From assembly GCF_023015625.1 (NCBI RefSeq), contig NZ_JALKAH010000004.1, positions 186,001 to 250,000 on the forward strand: DNA of 64,000 bases, given 5' to 3'. Source of the stretch: Yoonia sp. F2084L. Its GTDB lineage: Bacteria > Pseudomonadota > Alphaproteobacteria > Rhodobacterales > Rhodobacteraceae. The notes under the pieces were generated by a model that did no database searches, was not told where the DNA came from, and saw nothing but the letters and a program-made list of their open reading frames with translations. How positions within the stretch are numbered: the stretch's first letter is position 1; each line of letters starts with the position of its first letter. Position numbers and translations under genes: made by a program. Shown piece by piece: positions 1-8,531 of the stretch.

Positions 1-2
1 CG

Positions 3-527
3 GCCCGCGATGATCTGGAACGCCGGGTGCATGATCTGAAACTGACCCGACAGGTGACAATGCAATCGCTGCCGTCCATCCGTCTGGTGCAGGAAAACGA
101 CAAATCACTGGTCACCAAGATCAACTCGACGCTGGTCAACACCGTCCCACTTTGGGAAACCCAGCTGGCACAGGCCGTCACGATCCAACGCTCAAGTGAA
201 GCAGCAGAGGCCGTGCGCGATGCCAATGATCTGACCAACGAATTGCTGAAAGCCAACGCCGAAAACCTGCGTCAGGCCAACCGTACCATCCGCGAAGAAA
301 TGGAACGCGGTGTGTTTGACATCAATGCGGTGAAAGAGGCCAACGCCAACCTGATCGCCACGATCAACGAAAGCCTTGAGATTGCCGACGAAGGCAAGCG
401 CAAGCGGGCCGAGGCCGAGACCGAGTTGCAGAAGATGGAGCAGGAGTTGAAAGAAACCCTCGCCTCTGCCAAAGCGCGCGGCACAGGTACCGGCGACAAT
501 ATCGGCACGGCGGCTGGCGCTGAATAA
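3..527 (+). CDS. TelA/KlaA-family toxic anion resistance protein, C-terminal part
   Basis: The reading frame is open to the left edge of the window, so only the last 174 residues are present. They are almost entirely charged helix with a repeated pattern of Asn, Glu and Gln, and include a segment SIRLVQENDKSLVTKINS followed by a long coiled coil, which is the usual C-terminal appearance of TelA (tellurite/toxic anion resistance, KlaA) proteins. The protein is cytoplasmic; in other bacteria the family accompanies membrane-stress or tellurite-resistance clusters, but its biochemical role is not settled. The stop lies 3 bases before the next gene, so it probably begins or sits early in a five-gene operon running to about 4170. 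Family call by eye; quite sure, though the N-terminal half is unseen. Confidence 0.8.
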   Translation, partial: ARDDLERRVHDLKLTRQVTMQSLPSIRLVQENDKSLVTKINSTLVNTVPLWETQLAQAVTIQRSSEAAEAVRDANDLTNELLKANAENLRQANRTIREEMERGVFDINAVKEANANLIATINESLEIADEGKRKRAEAETELQKMEQELKETLASAKARGTGTGDNIGTAAGAE

Positions 528-530
528 AAT

Positions 531-1493
531 ATGACGATTGGGGGCAACACAAACCGTATCCTGATGCTCGTCCTAGCGACGGGTCTGATGGGCTGCGATT
601 TGTTCATGCCCCCGATTGATGCCCCAACGCCACCCACGGTCGAGGTCCCGGAACCACCCGCCGGGCCGGTCGTCACACAACCTAGCCAAGCCAGCAAAGA
701 TCTGACGACCTATTATACACGCCTGCAAAACGACCTGCTGACCCAAGGCCTACTACGCGGCGACGGCGGCGGGCCCGACACGCCCTTTACAGATACACAA
801 CTGGCCCGCAACTTTGTTCGCATCGCATTGTTCAACGAATACCGCGATGACAGCGATTTCCAGCGCCCTCAGGCGACAGTGTCCAAGCTACGCCGCTGGA
901 CCGGGCCGATCCGCATGTCGGTAGAGTTTGGCAATACCGTCCCGCTTGCCCAGCGCGATGTTGATCTGGCCAGTGTCAGCGCCTACGCCGCACGTCTTTC
1001 GCGGACCACGGGCGTGCCGATCAGCATCACAGACCAGAACCCGAATTTCCGGGTGCTGTTCCTTGGCGAAGATGATCGCCGGCTTTACGGCCCCCGTCTA
1101 CGCCAACTCATCCCCCGCATTTCCGACGCAACGGTGCGCACTTTCGTGAACCTGCCCCGCGACCAGCTTTGCGTCGTGATCGGCACTTTCGCGCCCGGCC
1201 AGTCGAATTATACCAAAGCCGTCGCGATGATCCGCGCCGAACATCCCAACCTGATGCGCAGTGCTTGTATCCACGAAGAGCTGGCGCAAGGCATGGGCCT
1301 TGCCAACGACAGCCCCGGCGCGCGGCCTTCAATCTTTAACGACGACGAAGAATTTGCGCTGCTGACAACGCATGATGAGCTATTGTTGCGCATGCTTTAC
1401 GACCCCCGCCTGCAAACCGGGATGGACCCCGCCGTTGCTGCCCCGATTGCACGCCAGATTGCGCGCGAATATCTTGCGCCAGGACAAAGCTAA
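531..1493 (+). CDS. DUF2927 family lipoprotein
   Basis: A 320-residue exported protein. The N-terminus has a short hydrophobic stretch ending in the lipobox LMGC (Cys22), followed by a Pro-rich linker (residues about 26-55), so it is likely a lipoprotein anchored in an envelope membrane. The rest matches the DUF2927 pattern common in Rhodobacteraceae: an ARNFVRIALF segment near residue 90 and a conserved C-terminal block with GLANDSPGARPSIFND, followed by EEFALLT. The function of DUF2927 is unknown; its layout with a His/Glu segment (CIHEELAQG) recalls metallopeptidase-like folds, but I would not assign activity. It starts 3 bases after the TelA stop and precedes the SPFH gene by 46 bases, consistent with one operon. 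Confidence 0.82.
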   Translation: MTIGGNTNRILMLVLATGLMGCDLFMPPIDAPTPPTVEVPEPPAGPVVTQPSQASKDLTTYYTRLQNDLLTQGLLRGDGGGPDTPFTDTQLARNFVRIALFNEYRDDSDFQRPQATVSKLRRWTGPIRMSVEFGNTVPLAQRDVDLASVSAYAARLSRTTGVPISITDQNPNFRVLFLGEDDRRLYGPRLRQLIPRISDATVRTFVNLPRDQLCVVIGTFAPGQSNYTKAVAMIRAEHPNLMRSACIHEELAQGMGLANDSPGARPSIFNDDEEFALLTTHDELLLRMLYDPRLQTGMDPAVAAPIARQIAREYLAPGQS

Positions 1494-1539
1494 CCGGATG
1501 CCCCCGCATCCATATTGATTGAACCACGGAGGCCACATC

Positions 1540-2643
1540 ATGGGCATTTTCGATTTTCTGACCGGTGAATTCATCGACGTCATCCATTGGACTGACAAGA
1601 CCCGCGACACGATGGTTTGGCGGTTCGAGCGTGAGGGGCACGAGATCAAATACGGCGCCAAGCTGACCGTGCGCGAAGGTCAGGCAGCCGTGTTCGTCCA
1701 TGAAGGCCAGTTGGCGGATGTCTTCACCCCCGGCCTGTATATGCTGGAAACCAACAACATGCCGATCATGACGACCCTGCAACATTGGGATCATGGTTTC
1801 CAAAGCCCATTCAAATCCGAAATTTACTACGTCAACACGACCCGCTTCTCGAACCTCAAATGGGGCACGAAGAACCCCATCATGGTGCGCGACCCGGAAT
1901 TTGGGCCGACCCGCCTGCGCGCCTTTGGCACCTATACCGTGAAGGTTGCCGATCCGGCTGTGTTCCTCCGTGAAATCGTCGGCACCGATGGCGAATTCAC
2001 GATGGACGAAATCAGCTACCAGATCCGTAATATCATCGTGCAGGAATTCAGCCGCGTGATCGCGCAATCGGGCATTCCGGTGCTGGATATGGCCGCGAAT
2101 ACGGCTGATCTGGGCAAGCTGATTGCCAGCGCGATTGATCCCACGATGAAGCAATACGGCCTGACGATCCCAGAGCTATATATCGAGAACATCAGCCTGC
2201 CGCCCGCGGTAGAAGATGCGCTGGATAAGCGCACGTCCATGGGCCTCGCCGGTGATCTGGGCAAGTTCACCCAATACTCTGCCGCAGAGGCGATGACGTC
2301 GGCCGCGAATAACCCCGCAGGCGGCGGCATGGCTGCTGGCCTTGGCGCGGGTATGGGTATGGCGATGGCAGGTCAGATGGCACAAGGCGGCCCTTGGGGT
2401 GGGGCGCCGGCAGCAGCACCTCCGCCTCCCCCACCGGTTGAGCATGTCTGGCATATTGCATCAGGTGGCGAGGTCACCGGCCCATTTTCAAAGGCCGCGA
2501 TGGGCCGCATGGTCACCGAGGGCAAACTGAGCCGTGACAGCATGGTCTGGACCCAAGGGCAGGACGGCTGGATTGCAGCGGGCGAGGTCATGGAACTGGC
2601 CCAACTCTTCACCGTTATGCCACCACCGCCCCCCGGCGCATGA
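1540..2643 (+). CDS. SPFH (band 7) domain protein with C-terminal GYF_2 domain, YdjI-like
   Basis: A 367-residue protein. Residues about 1-260 form an SPFH/virion-core-like domain that starts MGIFDFLTGEFIDVIHWTD; a Gly/Ala/Met-rich low-complexity linker and a run of prolines follow (about 265-300). The last 65 residues are a GYF_2 domain (WHIASGGEVTGPFS, later DGWIAAGEV), a module that binds proline-rich peptides. An upstream TTG at 1519 is in frame, but GGAGG at 1528-1532 is well placed for the ATG at 1540. The architecture is that of Bacillus YdjI, which with a zinc-ribbon membrane partner recruits PspA in that organism. The gene overlaps the next by 4 bases (ATGA) and has a zinc-ribbon protein two genes on, so a membrane-stress role is a reasonable inference. 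Confidence 0.85.
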   Translation: MGIFDFLTGEFIDVIHWTDKTRDTMVWRFEREGHEIKYGAKLTVREGQAAVFVHEGQLADVFTPGLYMLETNNMPIMTTLQHWDHGFQSPFKSEIYYVNTTRFSNLKWGTKNPIMVRDPEFGPTRLRAFGTYTVKVADPAVFLREIVGTDGEFTMDEISYQIRNIIVQEFSRVIAQSGIPVLDMAANTADLGKLIASAIDPTMKQYGLTIPELYIENISLPPAVEDALDKRTSMGLAGDLGKFTQYSAAEAMTSAANNPAGGGMAAGLGAGMGMAMAGQMAQGGPWGGAPAAAPPPPPPVEHVWHIASGGEVTGPFSKAAMGRMVTEGKLSRDSMVWTQGQDGWIAAGEVMELAQLFTVMPPPPPGA

Positions 2644-3062
2644 CGCGACGCAGGCTGACAATCCTGCTGCATTGGTCAACGCTGATGCTGGTGCTGGTCA
2701 TGGTCAAAGGCGGCACGTCCGCGGCATGGGTTCGTTGGGCCTTTGTGCTGGGAGGTGGTGTCTGGATCGGCATGGCGCTGATCAAGGGCATGATGTGCAA
2801 ACCGGGCCCGAAGCTGACAGGCACGATGCGGACTGTCTATCCTTGGATGCACCGCGGCATGTACGCCGTCTTGGCCGTTACCGTGGCGTTGAACGGCGCG
2901 GCACTCATGGGTTGGATGCCGCATGACACCGGATGGATAGCACTGCTGGTGCTTCTTGCAGCGGGCGCTTTGCATGGGCTGTTTCACTTCTGGCGGCACA
3001 ACGTGCTGTTTGATGGCGCACTGCGGGTGATGATGCCCCGTTTTATGCATAAGATACTGTAA
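2640..3062 (+). CDS. small four-helix membrane protein, cytochrome b561-like
   Basis: A 140-residue hydrophobic protein with four likely transmembrane segments (about 8-22, 30-50, 72-92 and 98-116). Histidines sit at the membrane ends: His11 in the first helix, His71 at the start of the third, and His112, His116 and His120 at the end of the fourth. This pattern fits di-haem b-type cytochromes of the b561 family, although no electron partner is encoded nearby. Its start overlaps the stop of the SPFH gene (ATGA), so the two are translationally coupled, and the zinc-ribbon gene begins 1 base after its stop. Function within this operon is unknown; a quinone-linked or scaffold role is possible. 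Confidence 0.6.
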   Translation: MTRRRLTILLHWSTLMLVLVMVKGGTSAAWVRWAFVLGGGVWIGMALIKGMMCKPGPKLTGTMRTVYPWMHRGMYAVLAVTVALNGAALMGWMPHDTGWIALLVLLAAGALHGLFHFWRHNVLFDGALRVMMPRFMHKIL

Positions 3063-3063
3063 G

Positions 3064-4167
3064 ATGGCAGACGGACAAACCTCAGATACCGACCACCGCT
3101 TTCCCTGCGATGCCTGCGGGTCTGATCTGCGGTTTGATCCCGGTGAGCATCAGCTGACCTGCGATCACTGCGGCAACGTCCAAGCGATCGAAAGCGCGGG
3201 GCCTTGGGCGGGCAGCATTGTCGAGCTGGACTTTCAGCGTGCCGTGCAGGAACGGCTGGCCGATGAGGATATCGAAGAAACCCGCGTCAACGCCTGCCCC
3301 AATTGCGGCGCGCAGACCGAATTTGACCCGGATATTCACGCCGCCGAATGCCCCTTCTGTGCAACCCCGGTCGTCACTGATACCGGCACGCATCGCCACA
3401 TCAAGCCACGGGGATTGCTGCCCTTTGCGCTGGAAGAGGCACAGGCGCGCAATGCGTTGGTCAGTTGGCTGGGAAGCCTGTGGTTCGCACCCAACGGGCT
3501 GACCGACTATGCCCGCAAGGGGCGCAAGATGAACGGGATCTATGTCCCTTATTGGACCTTCGATGCCGATACCAAAAGCCGCTATACCGGGCAGCGCGGC
3601 ACGCATTACTATGAAACCAAAACCGTGGTCCGCGACGGCAAGCGCCGCCAGGTGCGCGTGCGCAAAACCCGCTGGCGTCCCGCATCCGGGCGCGTCGCGC
3701 GGTTCTTTGATGACGTGCTGGTATTGGCGTCACGGTCCCTGCCCAAAAAGTACACTGACGGGCTGGAACCTTGGGATCTATCGCAATTGGAGCCCTATAA
3801 TCCCGAATACCTCGCTGGATTTCGGGCAGAAGGATATCAGGTGGAACTGACCGACGGGTTCACCGAAGCCCGCGCCTATATGGACCGGATGATCCATCGC
3901 GATGTAAAATACGACATTGGCGGCGACGCGCAGCGCGTGCATTCGGTTGATACGGACGTCAAAGATGTGACCTTCAAACATGTGCTGCTGCCCGTCTGGC
4001 TGGCGGCCTACAAATACCGCGGACAGACCTATCGCTTTGTCGTCAACGGACGCACAGGGCGAGTGCAGGGCGAACGCCCTTATTCCGCGTGGAAGATTGC
4101 ATTTGCGGTGGTTGTGGGACTAATCCTTGCGCTTGGCGTCGGATTTGTTATCGCTAACAGCCAGTAA
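3064..4167 (+). CDS. zinc-ribbon protein with C-terminal membrane anchor (TFIIB-type zinc finger, YdjG-like)
   Basis: A 367-residue protein. The N-terminus has two zinc ribbons: CDACG paired with CDHCG (residues about 16-40) and CPNCG paired with CPFC (about 79-100). A soluble middle region rich in Tyr, Arg and Lys follows (for example NGIYVPYWTFDA near 160), and one strong transmembrane helix closes the protein (residues about 345-365). Automated pipelines often misname such proteins as primosomal or helicase proteins; there is no helicase motif. It is the last gene of the TelA/DUF2927/SPFH/b561 operon. In Bacillus the comparable YdjG, a zinc-ribbon membrane protein, works with the SPFH protein YdjI; that parallel is the best hint of function. 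Confidence 0.78.
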   Translation: MADGQTSDTDHRFPCDACGSDLRFDPGEHQLTCDHCGNVQAIESAGPWAGSIVELDFQRAVQERLADEDIEETRVNACPNCGAQTEFDPDIHAAECPFCATPVVTDTGTHRHIKPRGLLPFALEEAQARNALVSWLGSLWFAPNGLTDYARKGRKMNGIYVPYWTFDADTKSRYTGQRGTHYYETKTVVRDGKRRQVRVRKTRWRPASGRVARFFDDVLVLASRSLPKKYTDGLEPWDLSQLEPYNPEYLAGFRAEGYQVELTDGFTEARAYMDRMIHRDVKYDIGGDAQRVHSVDTDVKDVTFKHVLLPVWLAAYKYRGQTYRFVVNGRTGRVQGERPYSAWKIAFAVVVGLILALGVGFVIANSQ

Positions 4168-4186
4168 AGACGGAAAGGCCTCTGCG

Positions 4187-5092
4187 ATGATCCTGTGCTG
4201 CGGTGAAGCCCTGATTGATATGTTGCCGCGTGAAACGGCCGCCGGTGAAACCGCCTTTGCGCCGCATGCGGGTGGATCGGTGTTCAACACTGCCGTGGCA
4301 CTGGGGCGGCTGGATGCGCCGGTGCAGTTCTTTTCTGGCCTGTCGTCCGACCTTTTCGGGGATATCCTGCGCGCGCAGTTGGCCGCATCACAGGTCGATA
4401 GCAGCCCTGCCGCGATTGCAGACCGCCCAACCACGCTGGCCTTTGTGACGCTGACCGATGGTCATGCATCTTACGCATTCTATGATGAAAACACCGCCGG
4501 GCGTATGCTGTCGGAAAGCGATCTGCCCAAAACTGACGCCGACGCGCTGTTCTTTGGCGGCATCAGCTTGGTCGTCGAACCCTGCGGTGCGGCCTACGAG
4601 GCGATGATGCTGCGCGAAGCCTCACATCGCCTGACCATGATTGACCCCAACATTCGGCCTTCCTTTATCACTGATGAGGCCGCCTATCGCGCACGGCTGA
4701 CACGCATGATGGGTGTCGCGGATATCATCAAAACCTCTGACGAAGATCTGGAGTGGATCACTGGCAATACAGATGCGGATGCACTGCTTGCCAGTACTGG
4801 CGCGCAGGTGATCCTGCTGACGCGCGGCGGCGATGGGGTCAGCATCTTCACAGCAAGCGGGACCTACGATGTTGCCGCCGAGAAAGCCGAGGTGGTCGAC
4901 ACCGTTGGCGCAGGTGACACCTTCAGCGCGGGGTTCATGGCCCAAATGCATAGAAGCGGGCATTTGACCAAATCCGGGATCAAACAAGCAACCAAAGCGG
5001 ATCTGCGCGCCGCTGCCAGCTTTGGGGCCAAGGTAGCAGCCATCACAGTCAGCCGGGCCGGAGCCAACCCGCCTTGGAGCCGCGAGCTTTGA
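4187..5092 (+). CDS. PfkB-family carbohydrate kinase, probable fructokinase
   Basis: A 301-residue ribokinase/PfkB-fold sugar kinase. The N-terminus ([16 protein letters not shown]) and [14 protein letters not shown] near residue 30 are the usual sugar-binding elements. The C-terminal signature [13 protein letters not shown] (about residues 239-251) carries the catalytic Asp and the anion-hole glycines. Fructose is the likely substrate, giving fructose 6-phosphate, but PfkB sequences do not reveal the sugar reliably. An in-frame ATG at 4127 lies inside the previous gene and would add 20 residues lacking family similarity, so 4187 is chosen. The stop overlaps the start of dtd. Confidence 0.85.
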   Translation: MILCCGEALIDMLPRETAAGETAFAPHAGGSVFNTAVALGRLDAPVQFFSGLSSDLFGDILRAQLAASQVDSSPAAIADRPTTLAFVTLTDGHASYAFYDENTAGRMLSESDLPKTDADALFFGGISLVVEPCGAAYEAMMLREASHRLTMIDPNIRPSFITDEAAYRARLTRMMGVADIIKTSDEDLEWITGNTDADALLASTGAQVILLTRGGDGVSIFTASGTYDVAAEKAEVVDTVGAGDTFSAGFMAQMHRSGHLTKSGIKQATKADLRAAASFGAKVAAITVSRAGANPPWSREL

Positions 5093-5526
5093 GAGCACTT
5101 GTTCAGCGCGTCACCGACGCCTGTGTGCGCGTTGATGGCGCACTCATTGGAGAGATCGGCACAGGTCTGTTGATCCTTGTCTGCGCGATGGACGGCGATG
5201 ATGCGGCAAAATCCAAAGCACTCGCTGCAAAGATCAGCAAGCTGCGCATTTTTACCGACGAGGCTGGCAAGATGAACAGATCGCTGGTGGACGTGGGCGG
5301 TGCGGCCCTGATCGTCAGCCAGTTCACGTTGGCCGCGGATACATCACGCGGCAACCGTCCCGGCTTTTCTGCCGCCGCAAGCCCTGATCAGGGCCGTGCG
5401 CTTTATGAACAGTTTGTCACGGATATCGCAGATTTGGGGATCAACACCGCGACCGGATCTTTTGGGGCTGACATGGCTGTCAGCCTTACCAACGATGGAC
5501 CAGTCACCATTTGGTTGGACGTCTAA
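5089..5526 (+). CDS. dtd: D-aminoacyl-tRNA deacylase (D-Tyr-tRNA deacylase)
   Basis: A 145-residue cytoplasmic enzyme that hydrolyses D-amino acids mischarged on tRNA. The family motifs SQFTLAAD (about residues 80-87) and the C-terminal NDGPVT with the Gly-Pro pair that enforces chirality are present, as is the standard opening [10 protein letters not shown]. The start is taken as TTG at 5089, which overlaps the fructokinase TGA by 4 bases (TTGA) and gives the canonical N-terminus; an earlier TTG at 5074 would add five residues. The gene ends exactly where the convergent CAP-domain gene ends, with no spacer for a terminator. Confidence 0.93.
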   Translation: MRALVQRVTDACVRVDGALIGEIGTGLLILVCAMDGDDAAKSKALAAKISKLRIFTDEAGKMNRSLVDVGGAALIVSQFTLAADTSRGNRPGFSAAASPDQGRALYEQFVTDIADLGINTATGSFGADMAVSLTNDGPVTIWLDV

Positions 5527-6003
5527 CTAGCACTGCTTGCCGACAACCAGCACCCAATAGGGGCCTTTGGGGCCTTGGGTGATCCCGATCCCCATGTCCT
5601 CAATCCGGGGGTGCAGCATATTGCGGCGGTGACCGGGTGAATTCATCCAGCCAGAGATGATCCGCTGCGCCTGCGGATAACCCCATGCGATGTTCTCAGC
5701 CACGATACAATCATTGTAACCGGCCTGTTGGACGCGCGCCTGAGAGCTGGATCCGTCCGATCCACGGTGATCAAAGAAATCATTCGCCAGCATATCACAG
5801 GCATGCACCATCGCGGCCTGACCCAAGCGGCGGTTAAAGCGCAACGGCGCTTGGCCATTGGCGCGGCGGCTCTGATTGACGCCGGCTGCGATCTCGGTTG
5901 CCAGTTGATTGACATTCGGCGGAGTAACGCAGTTGCCAGCGACGGCGGCTGTGCCCAGAGAGGAAAACGCCAGAGCGGCAATAACGCGTGCGAGATTTTT
6001 CAT
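5527..6003 (-). CDS. secreted CAP/SCP-domain protein
   Basis: A 158-residue exported protein with a clear Sec signal peptide (MKNLARVIAALAF through AAVA, cleaved near residue 23) and one CAP domain. Family motifs are HACDMLANDFFDHRG, ENIAWGY and SGWMNSPGHRRNML, containing the usual His/Glu pocket (His of FFDHRG, Glu of ENIAW, His of SPGHR). The final residue is a Cys that could pair with Cys near the mature N-terminus. Bacterial CAP proteins are extracellular or periplasmic and their activity is mostly unknown. The ATG at 6003 is chosen over one nine codons upstream because it begins the signal peptide. A short inverted repeat lies just upstream (6024-6040). Confidence 0.88.
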   Translation of the reverse strand: MKNLARVIAALAFSSLGTAAVAGNCVTPPNVNQLATEIAAGVNQSRRANGQAPLRFNRRLGQAAMVHACDMLANDFFDHRGSDGSSSQARVQQAGYNDCIVAENIAWGYPQAQRIISGWMNSPGHRRNMLHPRIEDMGIGITQGPKGPYWVLVVGKQC

Positions 6004-6023
6004 AACGTTTGCCCCGAAACGTA

Positions 6024-6040
6024 AGTACATTTGCTGTACT
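6024..6040. promoter_or_regulatory. inverted repeat upstream of the CAP-domain gene, possible operator
   Basis: AGTACA and TGTACT form a perfect 6-base inverted repeat separated by TTTGC, 21 bases upstream of the CAP gene start. The size and symmetry suit a dimeric regulator, but there is no regulator gene adjacent and short palindromes arise by chance. Confidence 0.3.
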
Positions 6041-6121
6041 CTTCACCTAGGAACAGGGCAACGCTAAGGCAGGCGGTGGGCCGCTCTGCGGCAATTACGT
6101 GCCGAAACCCAAAATACCGTG

Positions 6122-7681
6122 CTAAAAGTCAGTAGGCGCTCCTCCTTCGGCTTTGCGCCGGTCCACGAAGGCCCTGAGTTCTTCTTTCACTGCGACGTCC
6201 ATAGGAGGCTCTTCAAACTGCGCGATGATGTCTTTGAAAATCCGATGGGCGCGTTCTGCCGTCCAGACACCGCCTGCGACTTCCCATGCTTCATAGTTGC
6301 GCCAATCTGACACGAAGGGCTGGTAGAACGCCTCTTCATAGCGTTCCTGCGTGTGTTCAATACCAAAGAAATGGCCATTGGGTCCGACTTCTTTGATCGC
6401 GTCAATCGCAATGTCATCAGGCGTCGTCGCTACGATCTGTGGTTCCATGTACCGCTGGATCATCTGGATCACTTCGCAATCCATGATGAATTTCTCTGGG
6501 CTGGCGATGAGGCCACCTTCTAGCCAGCCTGCCGCATGATACACGACGTTCGTTCCCGACTGCACCGCCGACCAAAGCGAATTGGATGTTTCCCACATCG
6601 CCTGCCCGTCAGGGACATTCGCCGCACAAACGCCAGAGGCCCGCATCGGCAACCCGTAGAACCGTGCCATTTGGCCAGTCACCTGGGTTGCACGCATATA
6701 TTCAGGCGTCCCAAACGCGGGCGCGCCAGATTTCATATCAACATTGCTGGTGAATGTGCCGATCACGCAAGGCGCGCCGGGGCGGACGTATTGGAACAAA
6801 GCAATCGCGCTGATAGCCTCGGCGATTGAAAGTGTCACGGCCCCGGTCATTGTCACAGGTGCCATCGCTCCGGCAAGCGTGAAAGGTGTCACGATCACCG
6901 CTTGCCCCCGTCGCACACAACGCAGGCAGCCGTCGATCATCGGCACGTCGTGTTTCAGCGGCGAGGTCGAGTTGATGTTGGTGTACATATGCGGCTTGGA
7001 TGCGAATTCTTCCTCGGTCATCCCGCCCGCGATCTTGACCATTTCCATCACATCCTCGACCCGCTCTCTGCCTAACGAATAGGCGTGGGCCACTTTGTCG
7101 GTCAGGGTCATCTTGTCATAGACCACGTCCAGATGGCGGACCGACGCGTGCACATCGACCGGCTCCACCGGATAGCCGCCCGCGAAATGGATGCAGTTGA
7201 AGTATTGGGTCAGCCGCAACAGGTTGGCGCATTGTTCACGACTGCCAGAGACCTTCTTGCCAATCTCCAGGTCAAAGTAATTCGGCGGCGATGAGACATT
7301 TCCAAACAGGATATGTTTACCCCCGATCGTGATTTTCTTGTCCGGGTTACGCGGTGTGATATCGAACTGCGCCGGTGCGTGGCCCAACATCTCCATCACC
7401 CAGTCGCGCCCCATGCGCACGTTGGTGCCGTTTACGGTGCAGCCAGCCTCTTGGAAGAGCGCCAGCGCCTCTTCATTCAGAAACTCGATCCCGATATCTT
7501 CAAGAATGCGCATCGCGCCGTCATGGATCGCCTGCACACCATCCGCGTCCAAAGGCTCGGTCGGCAGGTCGGTGTTGATCGGAAGCCGCCAGGGCATTTG
7601 CTCAATCGTCGCTGTGCCGCGTCGGTTTGCAGCCCCTGCCCTGCCGCCGCCGCGCCGCCTTGGTTTGCTGGTGTCTGTCAT
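6122..7681 (-). CDS. trimethylamine methyltransferase (MttB) family protein, non-pyrrolysine type
   Basis: A 519-residue cytoplasmic protein of the MttB superfamily, with a basic N-terminal tail (Arg/Gly-rich, residues 8-22) before a TIM-barrel domain. Recognisable blocks include DGAMRILEDIGIEFLNEEAL near residue 50, ILFGNVSSPPNYFD near 125 and GCLRCVRRGQAVIVTPFTLAGAM near 230. The reading frame has no internal amber codon, so this is not the pyrrolysine enzyme; such homologues include glycine betaine, carnitine and proline betaine methyltransferases that pass a methyl group to a corrinoid protein. No corrinoid protein or methyltetrahydrofolate transferase gene is adjacent, so the substrate is open. 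It lies 84 bases downstream of the HAD gene, on the same strand. Confidence 0.85.
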   Translation of the reverse strand: MTDTSKPRRRGGGRAGAANRRGTATIEQMPWRLPINTDLPTEPLDADGVQAIHDGAMRILEDIGIEFLNEEALALFQEAGCTVNGTNVRMGRDWVMEMLGHAPAQFDITPRNPDKKITIGGKHILFGNVSSPPNYFDLEIGKKVSGSREQCANLLRLTQYFNCIHFAGGYPVEPVDVHASVRHLDVVYDKMTLTDKVAHAYSLGRERVEDVMEMVKIAGGMTEEEFASKPHMYTNINSTSPLKHDVPMIDGCLRCVRRGQAVIVTPFTLAGAMAPVTMTGAVTLSIAEAISAIALFQYVRPGAPCVIGTFTSNVDMKSGAPAFGTPEYMRATQVTGQMARFYGLPMRASGVCAANVPDGQAMWETSNSLWSAVQSGTNVVYHAAGWLEGGLIASPEKFIMDCEVIQMIQRYMEPQIVATTPDDIAIDAIKEVGPNGHFFGIEHTQERYEEAFYQPFVSDWRNYEAWEVAGGVWTAERAHRIFKDIIAQFEEPPMDVAVKEELRAFVDRRKAEGGAPTDF

Positions 7682-7765
7682 GGGTTTGATCCCTCGTTAC
7701 TTGAGGATCAGCATCGCAAAGCGAGAATGACTTGGATGATGGGAAACCGACAGATGATGTCGGAT

Positions 7766-8470
7766 TTAGAGTGCCAGCAGTTTTTCTGATTTAAGCCAGC
7801 CGGGAATGGCACCAATATCCGGCAAGACGACATCCGCGAAAGGCGCAAGTTCCGCATGTGGCGCAGGCCCCGTCAGCACACCAACCGTACGCATGCCGGC
7901 CGCCTGACCTGCGTGCAGATCATGGGTGCTGTCACCAACCATCAGGCAGGTCTTTGCATCCAATCCGGTATGCGCACAAAAAGCATGGAGCTGGCCGGGG
8001 GCAGGTTTGCCCCCATGCCCGCTGTCGTAACCCGCGATAAAATCAAAGTGCTTAGTCACACCGGCGCGGTCCAGATGCGTCCGCGCGGGCGCTTCTGCGT
8101 CATTGGTAGCGATGCCGAGGCGCAAGCCCAATGCAGTCAATTCGCTGAAGTAGGGAACGAGCGGGACCGCTTCAACTTGTGTCACTTCCGCCGTGGCTGC
8201 GTTCATACGGGCCAATAGTGCAGATTTATCCTTGTCGGGAATTGCGCTGAGAATGCAATCGGCCGTCTCACCAGCCGTGGCTGCAATCACGATGCTGTCA
8301 GGCCGAAATTGATTTGCCACGACGTCAAATCCCAATGCGTCAGAAAGCGCGTCGAAAACCGCAGGATCGCCCCTGCTTTCGGCCTCCAGCATTCCGCGCG
8401 TCCACGCCCCCCAGGTGGCGTTGAAATCAAACAACGTCCCGTCCTTGTCGAAAATGATGCCCTTGATCAC
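7766..8470 (-). CDS. HAD-family hydrolase, phosphoglycolate phosphatase-like
   Basis: A 234-residue HAD phosphatase. Motif I is FDKDGTLFD (residues about 8-16; nucleophile Asp9), motif II the IATND segment (about 118-122), motif III Lys in GGKPAPGQ (about 154) and motif IV GDSTHDLHAG (about 178-187). The four-helix cap between motifs I and II matches the Gph-like subgroup that acts on small phosphorylated metabolites. Translation starts at GTG, preceded by GAGG. It is divergent from the reductive dehalogenase gene with only 61 bases between them; the shared promoter region is notable, but this enzyme resembles phosphatases more than haloacid dehalogenases. Confidence 0.85.
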   Translation of the reverse strand: MIKGIIFDKDGTLFDFNATWGAWTRGMLEAESRGDPAVFDALSDALGFDVVANQFRPDSIVIAATAGETADCILSAIPDKDKSALLARMNAATAEVTQVEAVPLVPYFSELTALGLRLGIATNDAEAPARTHLDRAGVTKHFDFIAGYDSGHGGKPAPGQLHAFCAHTGLDAKTCLMVGDSTHDLHAGQAAGMRTVGVLTGPAPHAELAPFADVVLPDIGAIPGWLKSEKLLAL

Positions 8471-8531
8471 GCGTCACCTCACCCTTCGTGCATTGACACC
8501 GGACCCTGCGCGCAAGACGGTGTCAATCGAC

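Noticed and set aside
7766..8470. Haloacid dehalogenase partner of the reductive dehalogenase
   Set aside because: The HAD motifs fit phosphatases of the Gph type; being divergent is not evidence for dehalogenation.
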